Assembly: GCA_016783825.1 (NCBI GenBank)
Contig: JADHVV010000026.1
Location: 1-34,205, forward strand
From: Candidatus Zhuqueibacterota bacterium
GTDB taxonomy: Bacteria > Zhuqueibacterota > Zhuqueibacteria > Thermofontimicrobiales > Thermofontimicrobiaceae
Direction: 5' to 3'
DNA: 34,205 nucleotides
Shown here one piece after another: positions 22,225-30,703 of this stretch (position 1 is the stretch's first letter; every line of letters starts with the position of its first letter). The position numbers and the translations under genes are program-made. The notes under the pieces were generated by a model. It did not search any database. It was not told where the DNA came from and worked only from the letters and a program-made list of their open reading frames with translations.

Positions 22225-24588
22225 ATGAACGACCGAATCAAACAGTTGAGAGAACAATCACTCAATGCAAAGCCTTCAATATCCCATGAACGAGCGGTTT
22301 TGCTGACAGAGTTTTACAAAAGCGGCAGAGCAGAACAAGTTTCTGTACCAGTTGCCCGGGCGCTTGCTTTCAAACACATTTTAGAGAATAAAGAGATTTG
22401 TTTTAACAATGGCGAATTGATCGTTGGTGAACGCGGGCATGCTCCAAAAGCCACGCCAACATACCCGGAAATTTGCACTCACAGTTTATCTGATCTGAAG
22501 ATACTTGATTCCCGGGAAAAAGTATCCTATTCAGTGGATAAAAAAACAAAAGAAATCCAGGAAAAAGATATCATTCCATTTTGGAGCGATAAATCAATCA
22601 GGGACAAAATATTTGACCAGGTTGATGAAAAATGGAAAGCGGCTTACAAAGCAGGCGTTTTTACCGAATTTATGGAACAGCGTGCGCCGGGTCATTCTGT
22701 GCTTGGGAAAAAAATCTATCAAAAAGGCTTTTTAGATTTTAAAGAAGAAATAAAGCAGACAATTAATAAACTGGATTTTTTCAACGATCCCGAAGCTTTT
22801 AATAAAAGAGAACAGTTGAAGGCAATGGATATTGCAGTTGATGCGTTGATAATTTTTGCCAAACGTCATTCTGATAAAGCAAAAGAATTAGCCCAAAAGG
22901 AAACTAACACGACGCGAAAAAAGGAATTGCAACGGATTGCAAAAATCTGTACCCGCGTTCCTGCTCATGCGCCGGAGAATTTCTGGGAAGCATTGCAATA
23001 TTACTGGTTTGTTCATCTCGGTGTAATCACTGAATTAAATACCTGGGACTCCTTCAATCCCGGCAGATTGGATCAGCATCTTTATCCATTTTATAAAAGA
23101 GATTTGGAACAGGGGATTTTAACCAAAGAGAAGGCCAAAGAACTGCTGCAGGCTTTTTGGGTGAAATTTAATAATCAGCCAGCGCCACCTAAAGTCGGTG
23201 TAACCGCACAGGAAAGTAATACTTATACCGACTTCTGCCTGATCAACGTTGGCGGTGTTAAAGAAAGTGGAGAAGATGCAGTTAATGAACTGACGTTTTT
23301 GATCCTTGACGTTATCGAAGAAATGCGTTTATTGCAGCCCAGTTCCATGGTGCAGCTAAGCAAAAAAAATCCTGATAGATTTATTAAAAGAGCGCTCAAG
23401 ATTATTAAAACAGGTTTTGGTCAACCTTCTGTTTTTAATACGGACGCCATCATTCAGGAATTGGTCAGACAGGGAAAGGACCTGATCGATGCAAGAAACG
23501 GTGGTGCCAGTGGTTGCGTCGAAACAGGCGCGTTTGGTAAAGAAAGTTATATTCTGACCGGGTATTTTAACCTGGTAAAGGTTTTGGAGATAATGCTGAA
23601 CAATGGTGTCGATCCAAAATCAGGAAATAAAATTGGAATTGAAACCGGCGATCCAATTAAATTTAAATCGTTCGAAGAGTTTTTCGAGGCATTCAAAAAA
23701 CAGCTTAATTATTTCATCGATATTAAAATAAAAGGCAACATCATTATTGAACGGTTATATGCACAGTACATGCCTACGCCATTTATGTCGCTTTTGATCG
23801 ATGACTGCATTAGCAACGGGAAAGACTACAACGCAGGCGGCGCTAAATACAACACATCATATATTCAGGGAGTGGGAATCGGTACGATTACCGACTCGAT
23901 TTGTGCTTTGAAGTATAATGTGTTCGATAATAAACGATTCACCATGAATGAAATGTTGGATGCTTTGAGTAACAATTTTCAGGGACAAAAAGAATTAAAA
24001 CAGGTTTTAGTAAATGATACGCCAAAATATGGAAATGATGACAGTGATGCTGATGAGGTTCTGCAGCTAATCTTTGAAGAATATTTCAAAGCGATTGATG
24101 GACGACCAAATACAAAAGGTGGAACTTACCGGATCAATCTATTGCCCACCACTGTTCACGTTTATTTCGGCAGTGTGGTTGGCGCAACCCCGGATGGCAG
24201 GAAAGCTTTTACACCATTGTCCGAGGGGATTTCGCCGGTGCAGGGCGCGGATAGAAATGGCCCAACCGCAGTAATAAAATCAGCATCTAAAATTGATCAT
24301 TTAAAAACCGGTGGCACATTGCTCAATCAAAAATTCACACCACAATTTTTGGAAGATGATGAAGGCATTCAAAAAGTTGTTCACCTGATCCGTTCATATT
24401 TTAAAATGGATGGGCATCACATCCAATTTAATGTTGTTACAGCAGATACGTTGCGCAAAGCCCAGGTAACACCGGATAATTACCGGGATTTAATTGTGCG
24501 GGTGGCAGGCTACAGTGATTATTTTGTTGATTTGACAGAAGATTTGCAGAATGAGATTATCAAGAGAACAGAACATGCTAGTACCTAA
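22225..24588 (+). CDS. hypD: trans-4-hydroxy-L-proline dehydratase (glycyl-radical enzyme)
   Basis: HypD removes water from trans-4-hydroxy-L-proline to give 1-pyrroline-5-carboxylate, which is then reduced to proline or degraded. The 787-residue protein (ATG at 22225) has the thiyl Cys431 in GASGCVETGAFGKESYILTG and the radical Gly762 in RVAGYSDYF, almost at the positions of the Clostridioides difficile enzyme (Cys434, Gly765). Further blocks recalled from that enzyme are FTEFMEQRAPGHSV, PGRLDQHL, WVKFNNQPAPPKVG and KTGGTLLNQKF, plus CVE instead of the CIE or CVG of some relatives. AGGGA lies five bases before 22225; the upstream ATG at 22192 lacks a ribosome binding site. No proC gene is in the window. 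Confidence 0.88.
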   Translation: MNDRIKQLREQSLNAKPSISHERAVLLTEFYKSGRAEQVSVPVARALAFKHILENKEICFNNGELIVGERGHAPKATPTYPEICTHSLSDLKILDSREKVSYSVDKKTKEIQEKDIIPFWSDKSIRDKIFDQVDEKWKAAYKAGVFTEFMEQRAPGHSVLGKKIYQKGFLDFKEEIKQTINKLDFFNDPEAFNKREQLKAMDIAVDALIIFAKRHSDKAKELAQKETNTTRKKELQRIAKICTRVPAHAPENFWEALQYYWFVHLGVITELNTWDSFNPGRLDQHLYPFYKRDLEQGILTKEKAKELLQAFWVKFNNQPAPPKVGVTAQESNTYTDFCLINVGGVKESGEDAVNELTFLILDVIEEMRLLQPSSMVQLSKKNPDRFIKRALKIIKTGFGQPSVFNTDAIIQELVRQGKDLIDARNGGASGCVETGAFGKESYILTGYFNLVKVLEIMLNNGVDPKSGNKIGIETGDPIKFKSFEEFFEAFKKQLNYFIDIKIKGNIIIERLYAQYMPTPFMSLLIDDCISNGKDYNAGGAKYNTSYIQGVGIGTITDSICALKYNVFDNKRFTMNEMLDALSNNFQGQKELKQVLVNDTPKYGNDDSDADEVLQLIFEEYFKAIDGRPNTKGGTYRINLLPTTVHVYFGSVVGATPDGRKAFTPLSEGISPVQGADRNGPTAVIKSASKIDHLKTGGTLLNQKFTPQFLEDDEGIQKVVHLIRSYFKMDGHHIQFNVVTADTLRKAQVTPDNYRDLIVRVAGYSDYFVDLTEDLQNEIIKRTEHAST

Positions 24589-24760
24589 ACTGTGAATTTC
24601 TTGCACATCGGGCAAAAATATGTACTGAAAATTTGATTCAATTGAAAAGGAGTTATGGAATAATGGATCAATGGAGATTGGTTCCAACAATTCGACAAGT
24701 CGCATCTCCGCCGGCGGACGATCCATTGCTCCAATAATCCAACACTCCAACACTCCTTTC
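24585..24760. repeat. Dispersed repeat and inverted repeat after hypD
   Basis: Bases 24585-24618 are an inverted copy (31 of 34) of 12636-12669, and hypD's stop codon lies within it. Then GGAATAATGGATCAATGG (about 24657-24675) is mirrored by CCATTGCTCCAATAATCC (about 24723-24740). No gene. Confidence 0.55.
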
Positions 24761-24816
24761 CTTTCACTTTTTGATTCTGACTCGGCCAGGTATGGTGTTA
24801 GTAAAATCAAAATAGC

Positions 24817-24845
24817 TTGACATTAACTAATGTTTTTTGTAATTT
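24817..24845 (+). promoter_or_regulatory. Sigma-70-like promoter of the DUF433/DUF5615 pair
   Basis: TTGACA (24817-24822), a 17-base spacer and TAATTT (24840-24845) lie about 90 bases before the antitoxin start. The context TAGCTTGACA is the same as at the yceD promoter. No clear operator palindrome is seen. Confidence 0.5.
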
Positions 24846-24933
24846 ATTAGCATCGAAGCTCTGATCGTTATTGTGAAATTTTCGTACAACATTCATTATT
24901 ATTCAAGAAAGAATAAAATATGGGAAAGAAATT

Positions 24934-25209
24934 ATGAGCACAAATAATCCTAATTTAAGCGAACTATCTAATAAATCTTTATTAGATCGTATTACAATCG
25001 ATCCAAACATTTTAGCTGGGAAACCGATAATTCGGGGGATGAGAATTTCTGCAGAACAAATATTAAAAGCTTTGAGTCGCGGGATGACCCACAAGGAAAT
25101 TTTATCCGAATTTCCTGTTTTGGAAGAAGATGATATAAAAGCTGTTCTTCAGTATGCGTATGAAATAATTTCTGTTGAAAAAATTTATCCGCTGAAACAG
25201 GTAAGTTGA
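24934..25209 (+). CDS. DUF433 family antitoxin
   Basis: DUF433 proteins are helix-turn-helix antitoxins usually paired with DUF5615 PIN-like toxins. The 91 residues contain the family core RITIDPNILAGKPIIRGMRI followed by SAEQILKALSRGMTHKEILSEFPVLEEDDIKAVLQYA (in separate helices). Its stop overlaps the start of the next gene by one base, so translation is coupled. It is predicted to neutralise the toxin and repress the shared promoter. Confidence 0.88.
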   Translation: MSTNNPNLSELSNKSLLDRITIDPNILAGKPIIRGMRISAEQILKALSRGMTHKEILSEFPVLEEDDIKAVLQYAYEIISVEKIYPLKQVS

Positions 25210-25562
25210 TGAAATTTATAGTTGACGTTTGCGTAGGTGTCGCTGTATCAAAGTTATTAAAAAGCATGAATTTTGACGTTATAAGTGTCGTGGATATTGA
25301 TCCTCATATGCTGGATAATGATATTTTGATTTTGGCGGTCGAAGAGAATCGAGTCCTTATCACAATTGATAAGGATTTTGGAGATTTAGTATTTACAAAA
25401 GGATATGCTCATTGTGGAATAATCAGACTTGAAGATGATATATCAAGTGGCAAAGTCGCTCAAATGAAGTTGCTACTAAACAGATACACGCCTTTTTTTG
25501 AAAACAACTTTATTGTTGTTAAGGGTGGCAAAGTACGGATCCGAAAGTTTGATGAACAATAA
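25209..25562 (+). CDS. DUF5615 PIN-like toxin
   Basis: This 117-residue protein has the DUF5615 layout: MKFIVDVCVGVAVSKLLKS with Asp6 in the first strand, a DVISVVDIDPHMLDNDIL stretch, then LITIDKDFGDLVF with Asp54 and Asp56, and CGIIRLEDD. PIN-like toxins of this type are thought to be metal-dependent nucleases. Usually the first strand reads 'DE.L' or 'DA.L'; here it is DVCVG, so a second acidic residue is missing at that place. It overlaps the DUF433 gene (TGATG), indicating a two-gene operon. Confidence 0.85.
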   Translation: MKFIVDVCVGVAVSKLLKSMNFDVISVVDIDPHMLDNDILILAVEENRVLITIDKDFGDLVFTKGYAHCGIIRLEDDISSGKVAQMKLLLNRYTPFFENNFIVVKGGKVRIRKFDEQ

Positions 25563-25588
25563 GTTACTATAAAAATCTGGTAATAAAG

Positions 25589-25819
25589 ATGACAACAAAA
25601 ACGGTATCCTTAACCGACGCTCAAAAAAGAATATCGGAATTATTAACTTTTACTTTAAAGGGCAATGAAGTTATTATAGCCGAGAATGATAAACAATTAG
25701 TTCGTATTACACCAGTTTCTAAAAAATCTCGTATTGCTGGTTTAAATAAAGGTAAAATCTGGATGAGCAATGATTTTGATAAACCACTATCTGACGATTT
25801 CTGGGCGGGTTCAAAATGA
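25589..25819 (+). CDS. Phd/YefM-type antitoxin (orphaned)
   Basis: The 76 residues match Phd/YefM antitoxins. The N-terminal DNA-binding part reads TVSLTDAQKRISELL and VIIAENDKQLVRITPV; the C-terminal toxin-binding tail IAGLNKGKIWMSNDF followed by PLSDDFWAG is the form found with VapC-like PIN toxins. Its stop overlaps the ATG of the next frame (ATGA at 25816-25819), the usual coupling, but the toxin behind it is cut off after 15 codons. It starts 27 bases after the DUF5615 toxin. Confidence 0.85.
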   Translation: MTTKTVSLTDAQKRISELLTFTLKGNEVIIAENDKQLVRITPVSKKSRIAGLNKGKIWMSNDFDKPLSDDFWAGSK

Positions 25820-25863
25820 AATTATTGTTGGATACTCATACGTTCAACGTGATTTGGCAATGA
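25816..25863 (+). pseudogene. Truncated PIN-domain (VapC) toxin start
   Basis: The frame begins MKLLLDTHTF, the standard first strand of VapC/PIN toxins with its metal-binding Asp. It then changes to NVIWQ and stops at 25861-25863. Normal toxins have about 125-135 residues, so nearly all of the nuclease is missing. A deletion joined the toxin start to unrelated sequence near 25846. Confidence 0.7.
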
Positions 25864-26024
25864 ATAAATCAAAATTACAGAAATTAAATGAAGCGCATGA
25901 AGCCCTAAAATTTATCCTTGGAGTAAAACTTGGATTACAGGACTATAAAGAAGAAAGTATTATTGACCATGAAGTAGTGCAAAAAAAAATTGAAAGATAT
26001 CTTACAGATGAAGTTGAAAAATAA
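25860..26024 (+). CDS. Small uncharacterised protein, possible antitoxin-like tail
   Basis: From the ATG at 25860 this frame encodes 54 charged residues (NKSKLQKLNEAHEALKF, then IIDHEVVQKKIERYLTDE). It overlaps the stop of the truncated toxin by four bases (ATGA). The IIDHEVV..KI pattern resembles the tails of small addiction-module proteins, but I cannot name a family. The frame is open upstream to 25770, overlapping the antitoxin gene, which is unlikely to be used. Confidence 0.4.
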   Translation: MNKSKLQKLNEAHEALKFILGVKLGLQDYKEESIIDHEVVQKKIERYLTDEVEK

Positions 26025-26246
26025 GTGGTCAGAGATTAAGCTGTTAGTTTTGATAATTTAATTTAAACTATCAATCATTCTGCTATTATAAAAATCTCCT
26101 GGTTATTTTCCGGAATTTTATTGTCCTAAATTATTAGCTTACATTTGGAAAAAAGCCAATCATTAATCCCTCCTCTCCAAAAAAATGAATGTTATATTAG
26201 AAATAGATTTTTTTTATCCATACTCAAACTAATATAGGAGTTCTAA

Positions 26247-27635
26247 ATGTTCAAACCAATCACTTATATCAAAAAAAGAAAAAAACTCAAAGAACAACTT
26301 AAATCCGGTATTATTATTTTTCCGGGTAATGCAGAAAGCCCGATGAATTATACGGCAAACACTTATCCTTATCGCCAGGATAGTTCATTCCTCTATTTTT
26401 ATGGTCTGGACTTTCCAGGACTTGCTGCAATAATTGATATTGATAACGACGAAGAAATTATTTACGGTTATAATTACACCGTCGATGATATTGTGTGGAT
26501 GGGGCCGCAGGAAACATTGGCAGAAAAAGCCAAAAAGGTCGGCGTTAACAAAGCAGAAGCAACTGAAAAATTGGACGAAAAAATAAAAGAAGCGCTTCGT
26601 TCAGGACGGACGGTTCATTATCTGCCTCAATACAGGTTTGACAACCTCATTCAAATCGAAAAACTTACCGGCATTCATAATTCGCTTGTCAACGATTTTT
26701 CTTCAAAAGAATTAATTAAAGCGGTTGTTGCGCAACGAACTTTTAAGTCAGGCGAAGAAGTAGCAGAGATTGAAAAGGCGCTGGATATCTCTTATGAAAT
26801 GTACAAGCTGGCAATGAAAAAAACCAAAGTCGGAATGTATGAAAAAAAGATTGCCGGCGCTATTGAAGGTTTAGTGCTTTCAAAAGGGAGTTTGATTTCC
26901 TTCCCGGTCATCTTCACAATTCGCGGTGAAGTACTGCATGGTCATTCCCATGAAAATTTGATGAAAGAAGGGGATATTCTTGTGCTGGATTCAGGCGCTG
27001 AATCACCACTGCATTATGCCAGCGATATTACCAGGACTTACCCTGTCAGTGGAAAATTTACGGACATCCAAAAAGATATTTATAATATTGTTTTAGCAGC
27101 AAACGTTCAAGCAATTGAAAAAATGCGTCCCGGTGTTTCCTTCAAAGATGTTCATCTTCATGCTGCAAAGGTCACAGCAGAAAATTTAATTCAACTTGGA
27201 TTTATGAAAGGTAACGCGGAAGATGCTGTTGCAGCAGGCGCTCATGCACTCTTTTTCCCCCATGGATTAGGTCATCAAATCGGGCTTGATGTGCACGATA
27301 TGGAAGGATTGGGAGAAAATTTTGTCGGCTACGATGAAAAGATTAAACGAAGTGACCAATTCGGGTTGGCGTATTTACGATTCGCGAAACCATTGGAACC
27401 AGGAATAGTTTTGACCGTGGAACCTGGAATTTATTTCATGCCCGAGCTTATTGCACAATGGAAATCAGGTAACAAACACACGGAATTTATCAATTATGAT
27501 AAGGTTGAAAAAATGATTGGTTTCGGCGGCATCAGGATTGAAGATGATGTGCTTGTTACTGAAAATAGTTTTCGGGTTTTGGGTAAGCCAATTGCAAAAA
27601 CTGTTGAAGATGTTGAAGAATGGTGTGCGGGATAA
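26247..27635 (+). CDS. pepP: Xaa-Pro aminopeptidase (M24B)
   Basis: It removes an N-terminal residue when proline follows. The 462 residues have an AMP_N domain (about 1-150; SSFLYFYGLDFPG) and a pita-bread catalytic domain. The dimetal ligands are all visible: Asp248 (VLDSGAE), Asp260 (ASDITRTYP), His343 (PHGLGHQIGLDVHD), Glu392 (VEPGIYF) and Glu432 (GIRIEDDVL). There is no signal peptide, so it is cytoplasmic. AGGAG precedes the ATG. With hypD about 1.7 kb upstream it could help release proline and hydroxyproline from peptides, but no shared operon is evident. Confidence 0.93.
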   Translation: MFKPITYIKKRKKLKEQLKSGIIIFPGNAESPMNYTANTYPYRQDSSFLYFYGLDFPGLAAIIDIDNDEEIIYGYNYTVDDIVWMGPQETLAEKAKKVGVNKAEATEKLDEKIKEALRSGRTVHYLPQYRFDNLIQIEKLTGIHNSLVNDFSSKELIKAVVAQRTFKSGEEVAEIEKALDISYEMYKLAMKKTKVGMYEKKIAGAIEGLVLSKGSLISFPVIFTIRGEVLHGHSHENLMKEGDILVLDSGAESPLHYASDITRTYPVSGKFTDIQKDIYNIVLAANVQAIEKMRPGVSFKDVHLHAAKVTAENLIQLGFMKGNAEDAVAAGAHALFFPHGLGHQIGLDVHDMEGLGENFVGYDEKIKRSDQFGLAYLRFAKPLEPGIVLTVEPGIYFMPELIAQWKSGNKHTEFINYDKVEKMIGFGGIRIEDDVLVTENSFRVLGKPIAKTVEDVEEWCAG

Positions 27636-27702
27636 AAATTTAGACACAATACATCCTTACCAAATATGGAATTTTAACAAAAAACAATACTTGGGAAAAG
27701 TT

Positions 27703-27918
27703 ATGAGTAATCTTGTTTGCTATTGCTTCGGTTATACTGAATCTAATATTAGAGATGACGTTATCAAAAATTATGGTCGTTCAACGATTCAGGAAAAAAT
27801 AGCTAATGAGAAAAAGAAGAACAATTGTTTGTGCCATTTAAAACATCCTCAAAAAAGGTGATGTATCTCTGATGTCCACAAGGTTGTGGAAAAAGTAAAA
27901 AAAGAGATTATTAAGTGA
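27703..27918 (+). CDS. CopZ/BFD-like [2Fe-2S] protein with in-frame UGA (candidate selenoprotein)
   Basis: The frame from ATG 27703 encodes LVCYCFGYTESNIRDDVI, then GRSTIQEKIANEKKKNNCLC and KHPQKR. This is the C-terminal [2Fe-2S] domain of CopZ-like metallochaperones, which continue 'NP.G.CCLGDV..V'. Here UGA (27859-27861) occupies the first Cys of that CC pair. The same frame continues CISDVHKVVEKVKKEIIK to a UGA stop at 27916-27918, giving 71 residues if read through. A hairpin (27875-27890) follows the UGA. Either selenocysteine is inserted, or the gene is a recently broken 52-residue form. The zinc-binding N-terminal part of longer homologues is absent. Confidence 0.6.
27875..27890 (+). 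promoter_or_regulatory. SECIS-like hairpin downstream of UGA
   Basis: TCCACA (27875-27880) and TGTGGA (27885-27890) form a perfect 6-bp stem with an AGGT loop. The loop starts 19 bases after the UGA, and G is its second base. Both fit the published bacterial SECIS rules as I recall them: loop 16-37 bases from UGA, and a G among the first two loop bases. Confidence 0.45.
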
Positions 27919-27952
27919 GAAAATTTAAATTGTAATTAAGGAGAAAAAAATC

Positions 27953-29608
27953 ATGAAAAACAAAATAACACTTTTTGTTTTTCTTCTTTTTTGTTTTGCA
28001 AATTTTCTTTTTGCACAAAATTCTTATCACGACGATGCCTGCACCGACATTGTAGTTGGCAAATCAGCATCAGTAGATGGATCGGTGATCACTTCACACA
28101 CTGGCTGCTGCGCTGAATGCCGGGTACATGTAATTCCGGCAAAGACATTTAAAAAAGGTGAAAAAACACCGGTTTATTATGGTTTGCAGGACGTGAAAAA
28201 GCCGCTTGGTGATTACGGTGAGATCATTGGTCACATTCCGCAAGTCGAAAAAACTTTGGCTTATTGCCACACCGGCTATCCTCAAATGAATGAACATCAA
28301 TTGGCTATCGGCGAAAGCACAATGAGTCAAAAGAAAGAACTGGAGGTGGATAGGGAAACCGGTGTACAAATCATGACCATCGAACAAGCGCAATTGTTTG
28401 CCCTGCAACGGTGCACAACTGCAAGGGATGCCATTAAAGTGATCACTTCTCTAATTGAAAAATACGGTTTTCTTCCTTCATGCGGGCCAAACTCCGAGGC
28501 ATTGTGCATTGCCGATCCCAATGAAGCCTGGGTATTGGAAGTATTCAGCGTTGGAAAGGATTGGACGCTGGAGAGCGGGAAATTAGGCGCCATCTGGGCA
28601 GCGCAAAGAGTTCCCGACGATCATATTGCTGTTGTTCCCAATTGGAGCATCATTAAACAAATCGATTTGAGCGATCCGGATAATTTTATGGCTTCCAGGA
28701 ATTACAAACAAGTGGCAATAGATTATGGCTGGTACGATCCGGACAGCGGTGAGCCGTTCATCTGGCAAAAAGTATATTCACCGATTCCCCGGGAATGGGC
28801 AACTAGTAGATTCTGGCTTTTCTTTTCCACCTTTGCGCCTAATTATAAAAACTGGCCTGATAAAAAATTGAAAACAAACTACTCCGGCTATGATTCCTAC
28901 CATCAATATCTTGAAGATGTTTCTTTCTATCCTTTTTCAGTGAAGCCGGAACGCAAACTTTCGGTTCAGGATGTGATCGCGTTTCAGCGTTCCGTGTTTG
29001 CAGGTACAATTTACGATATGACCGCCGACTTTGATTGGTTCATTCCCGATGGGGTAGGCGGCATGAAAAAAAGTCCGCTTGCCACGCCTTTCCCCACAAA
29101 AGATATGCGCGAACTTTTGGATATACAATACCGGCGCATGGTCTCCCGCGGCGGCTACGGTATGGTAGCACAATTAAGAAACTGGCTGCCCGATCCCATT
29201 GGCGGTATTTACTGGTTCTATCTCGATAACCAGCATGTCAGTGCTTATGTGCCCATTTATGCCGGTGTTACAGATGTTCACACGGCTTACAAAGAATATG
29301 ATCCAAATAAGTTCTCCGAAACATCTGCGCGATGGCTCATCGATTTTGTGGATAACCTGCTTTATTTAAAATGGCAGGAAGGAATAAAAGACGTGCGCGA
29401 AAAACGCGATCCACTGGAACAGGAGTTTTTTGATAAAATTGCTGAGATCGATGAAAAAGCGTTACATCTGTTTAAAAAGAATCCCAAAAAAGCCAGAAAA
29501 TTTTTAACCGAATACACAACAGAAAACATGGAAAAGGTAGTGCTATTGTACAAAGAGCTGCGGGAATTGTTGCTTACTAAGTATACGAATAATAAGCAGC
29601 GGTTGTAG
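27953..29608 (+). CDS. Secreted C69-family dipeptidase
   Basis: C69 (PepD-type) dipeptidases are N-terminal-nucleophile hydrolases of broad specificity. The 551 residues start with a signal peptide ending LFAQ near residue 22. The family start DDACTDIVVGKSASVDGSV then gives the likely nucleophile Cys30 and the VDGSV strand. Further family segments are ALCIADPNEAWVLEVFSVG, GAIWAAQRVPDDHIAVVPNW and the late WYDPDSGEPF and GGYGMVAQLRNW. Export indicates digestion of peptides in the periplasm or outside. AAGGAG precedes the ATG. It starts 34 bases after the CopZ-like gene. Confidence 0.92.
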   Translation: MKNKITLFVFLLFCFANFLFAQNSYHDDACTDIVVGKSASVDGSVITSHTGCCAECRVHVIPAKTFKKGEKTPVYYGLQDVKKPLGDYGEIIGHIPQVEKTLAYCHTGYPQMNEHQLAIGESTMSQKKELEVDRETGVQIMTIEQAQLFALQRCTTARDAIKVITSLIEKYGFLPSCGPNSEALCIADPNEAWVLEVFSVGKDWTLESGKLGAIWAAQRVPDDHIAVVPNWSIIKQIDLSDPDNFMASRNYKQVAIDYGWYDPDSGEPFIWQKVYSPIPREWATSRFWLFFSTFAPNYKNWPDKKLKTNYSGYDSYHQYLEDVSFYPFSVKPERKLSVQDVIAFQRSVFAGTIYDMTADFDWFIPDGVGGMKKSPLATPFPTKDMRELLDIQYRRMVSRGGYGMVAQLRNWLPDPIGGIYWFYLDNQHVSAYVPIYAGVTDVHTAYKEYDPNKFSETSARWLIDFVDNLLYLKWQEGIKDVREKRDPLEQEFFDKIAEIDEKALHLFKKNPKKARKFLTEYTTENMEKVVLLYKELRELLLTKYTNNKQRL

Positions 29609-29647
29609 CTGAAAAGGTGGTTGAAGTCGTATTATTTTTTTTATTGC

Positions 29648-29676
29648 TTGACAAGAGACATTTTGTTGGTTATATT
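29648..29676 (+). promoter_or_regulatory. Sigma-70-like promoter
   Basis: TTGACA (29648-29653), exactly 17 bases, then TATATT (29671-29676). It lies 40 bases after the dipeptidase gene and about 205 bases before the Thg1-like gene, which it may drive. The rest of the gap 29609-29881 shows no ORF. Confidence 0.5.
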
Positions 29677-29881
29677 TATTTGATGTTGTGGGGTGATTGT
29701 CTAATTAATTAAAAATGTGAACATAAATTTTGAGGAATTAAAAAATGCATGTAATTTCAATGTTCTATGAATAATAATCCGAATGTTTAATTATGATTTG
29801 TCGTTTTACCCTGCTTTATCTCATCCATTCTTTTTTTTACCTGGTGAATGATTACCATTTTTACAGTGGAAAGAAACCAAC

Positions 29882-30639
29882 ATGAAATTTGATGAACTCG
29901 AAAAAAACTAAGAGTCTTTGAGCAGCTAAATGATCAATATGTATTACCAGAAATCTTTATGGTCGCTCGATTAGACGGCAGGAGTTTCACGAGATTAACC
30001 AAAGAAATTGTGAAATTTGAAAAGCCTTTTGATAGTAAATTTAGAGATCTAATGGTTGAAGTTGTCAAACACCTGGTGGATTGTGGATTCAGAATAATAT
30101 ACGGATATACCCAGAGTGATGAAATTTCACTATTATTTCATCCCGAAGAAGATACGTTTCAAAGAAAAATGCGTAAACTGAATTCTGTGCTTGCAGGAGA
30201 AGCCAGCGGAAAGTTTTCATTATTATTAGGAAGGATCGCTTCTTTTGATAGCCGGATTTCTCAATTGCCCTCAATGGATTTGGTAGTCGATTATTTTCGT
30301 TGGCGGAATGAGGATGCCCATCGAAATGCGTTGAATGGACATTGTTACTGGTTACTGCGGAAAAAAGGTGAATCGGCTACAAAAGCAAGTAAAATATTGG
30401 AAAAAAAAACAGTTTCTGAAAAAAATGAATTGTTGTTTCAGCATGGAATAAATTTCAATGATGTTCCAAACTGGCAAAAAAGAGGTGTTGGTGTTTATTG
30501 GGAAACTTATGTAAAAGAAGGTTTCAATCCAAAAAAGAAACAGGTTGAGAAGGCAGAGCGTAAAAGATTGAAAGCCGATTATGAATTGCCAAAAGGAGAT
30601 GAATATAGTGAAGTTATAAAAAGTATTTTGGAGAATTAG
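29882..30639 (+). CDS. Thg1-like protein (3'-5' nucleotide addition) with N-terminal frameshift
   Basis: Thg1 family proteins add nucleotides in the 3'-5' direction; bacterial members (TLPs) repair truncated tRNA 5' ends. From ATG 29882 the frame reads MKFDELEKN and stops. With one more A in the A7 run at 29901-29907 it continues KLRVFEQLNDQYVLPEIF and joins the main frame at MVARLDGRSFTRLTKE (29959). The body shows the metal-binding ARLDGRSF and YGYTQSDEISLLF, then FDSRISQLP and WRNEDAHRNAL. The joined length of about 252 residues fits the family. The internal ATG at 29959 alone gives 226 residues and would lose the first helix. A sequencing error, phase variation or slippage could explain the shift. 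Confidence 0.85.
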
Positions 30640-30703
30640 TTTCACAATGTTAAACAAGTAAACCACCAGTATTACATCCTAAATTATTTTTTCACTTGCA
30701 TAG

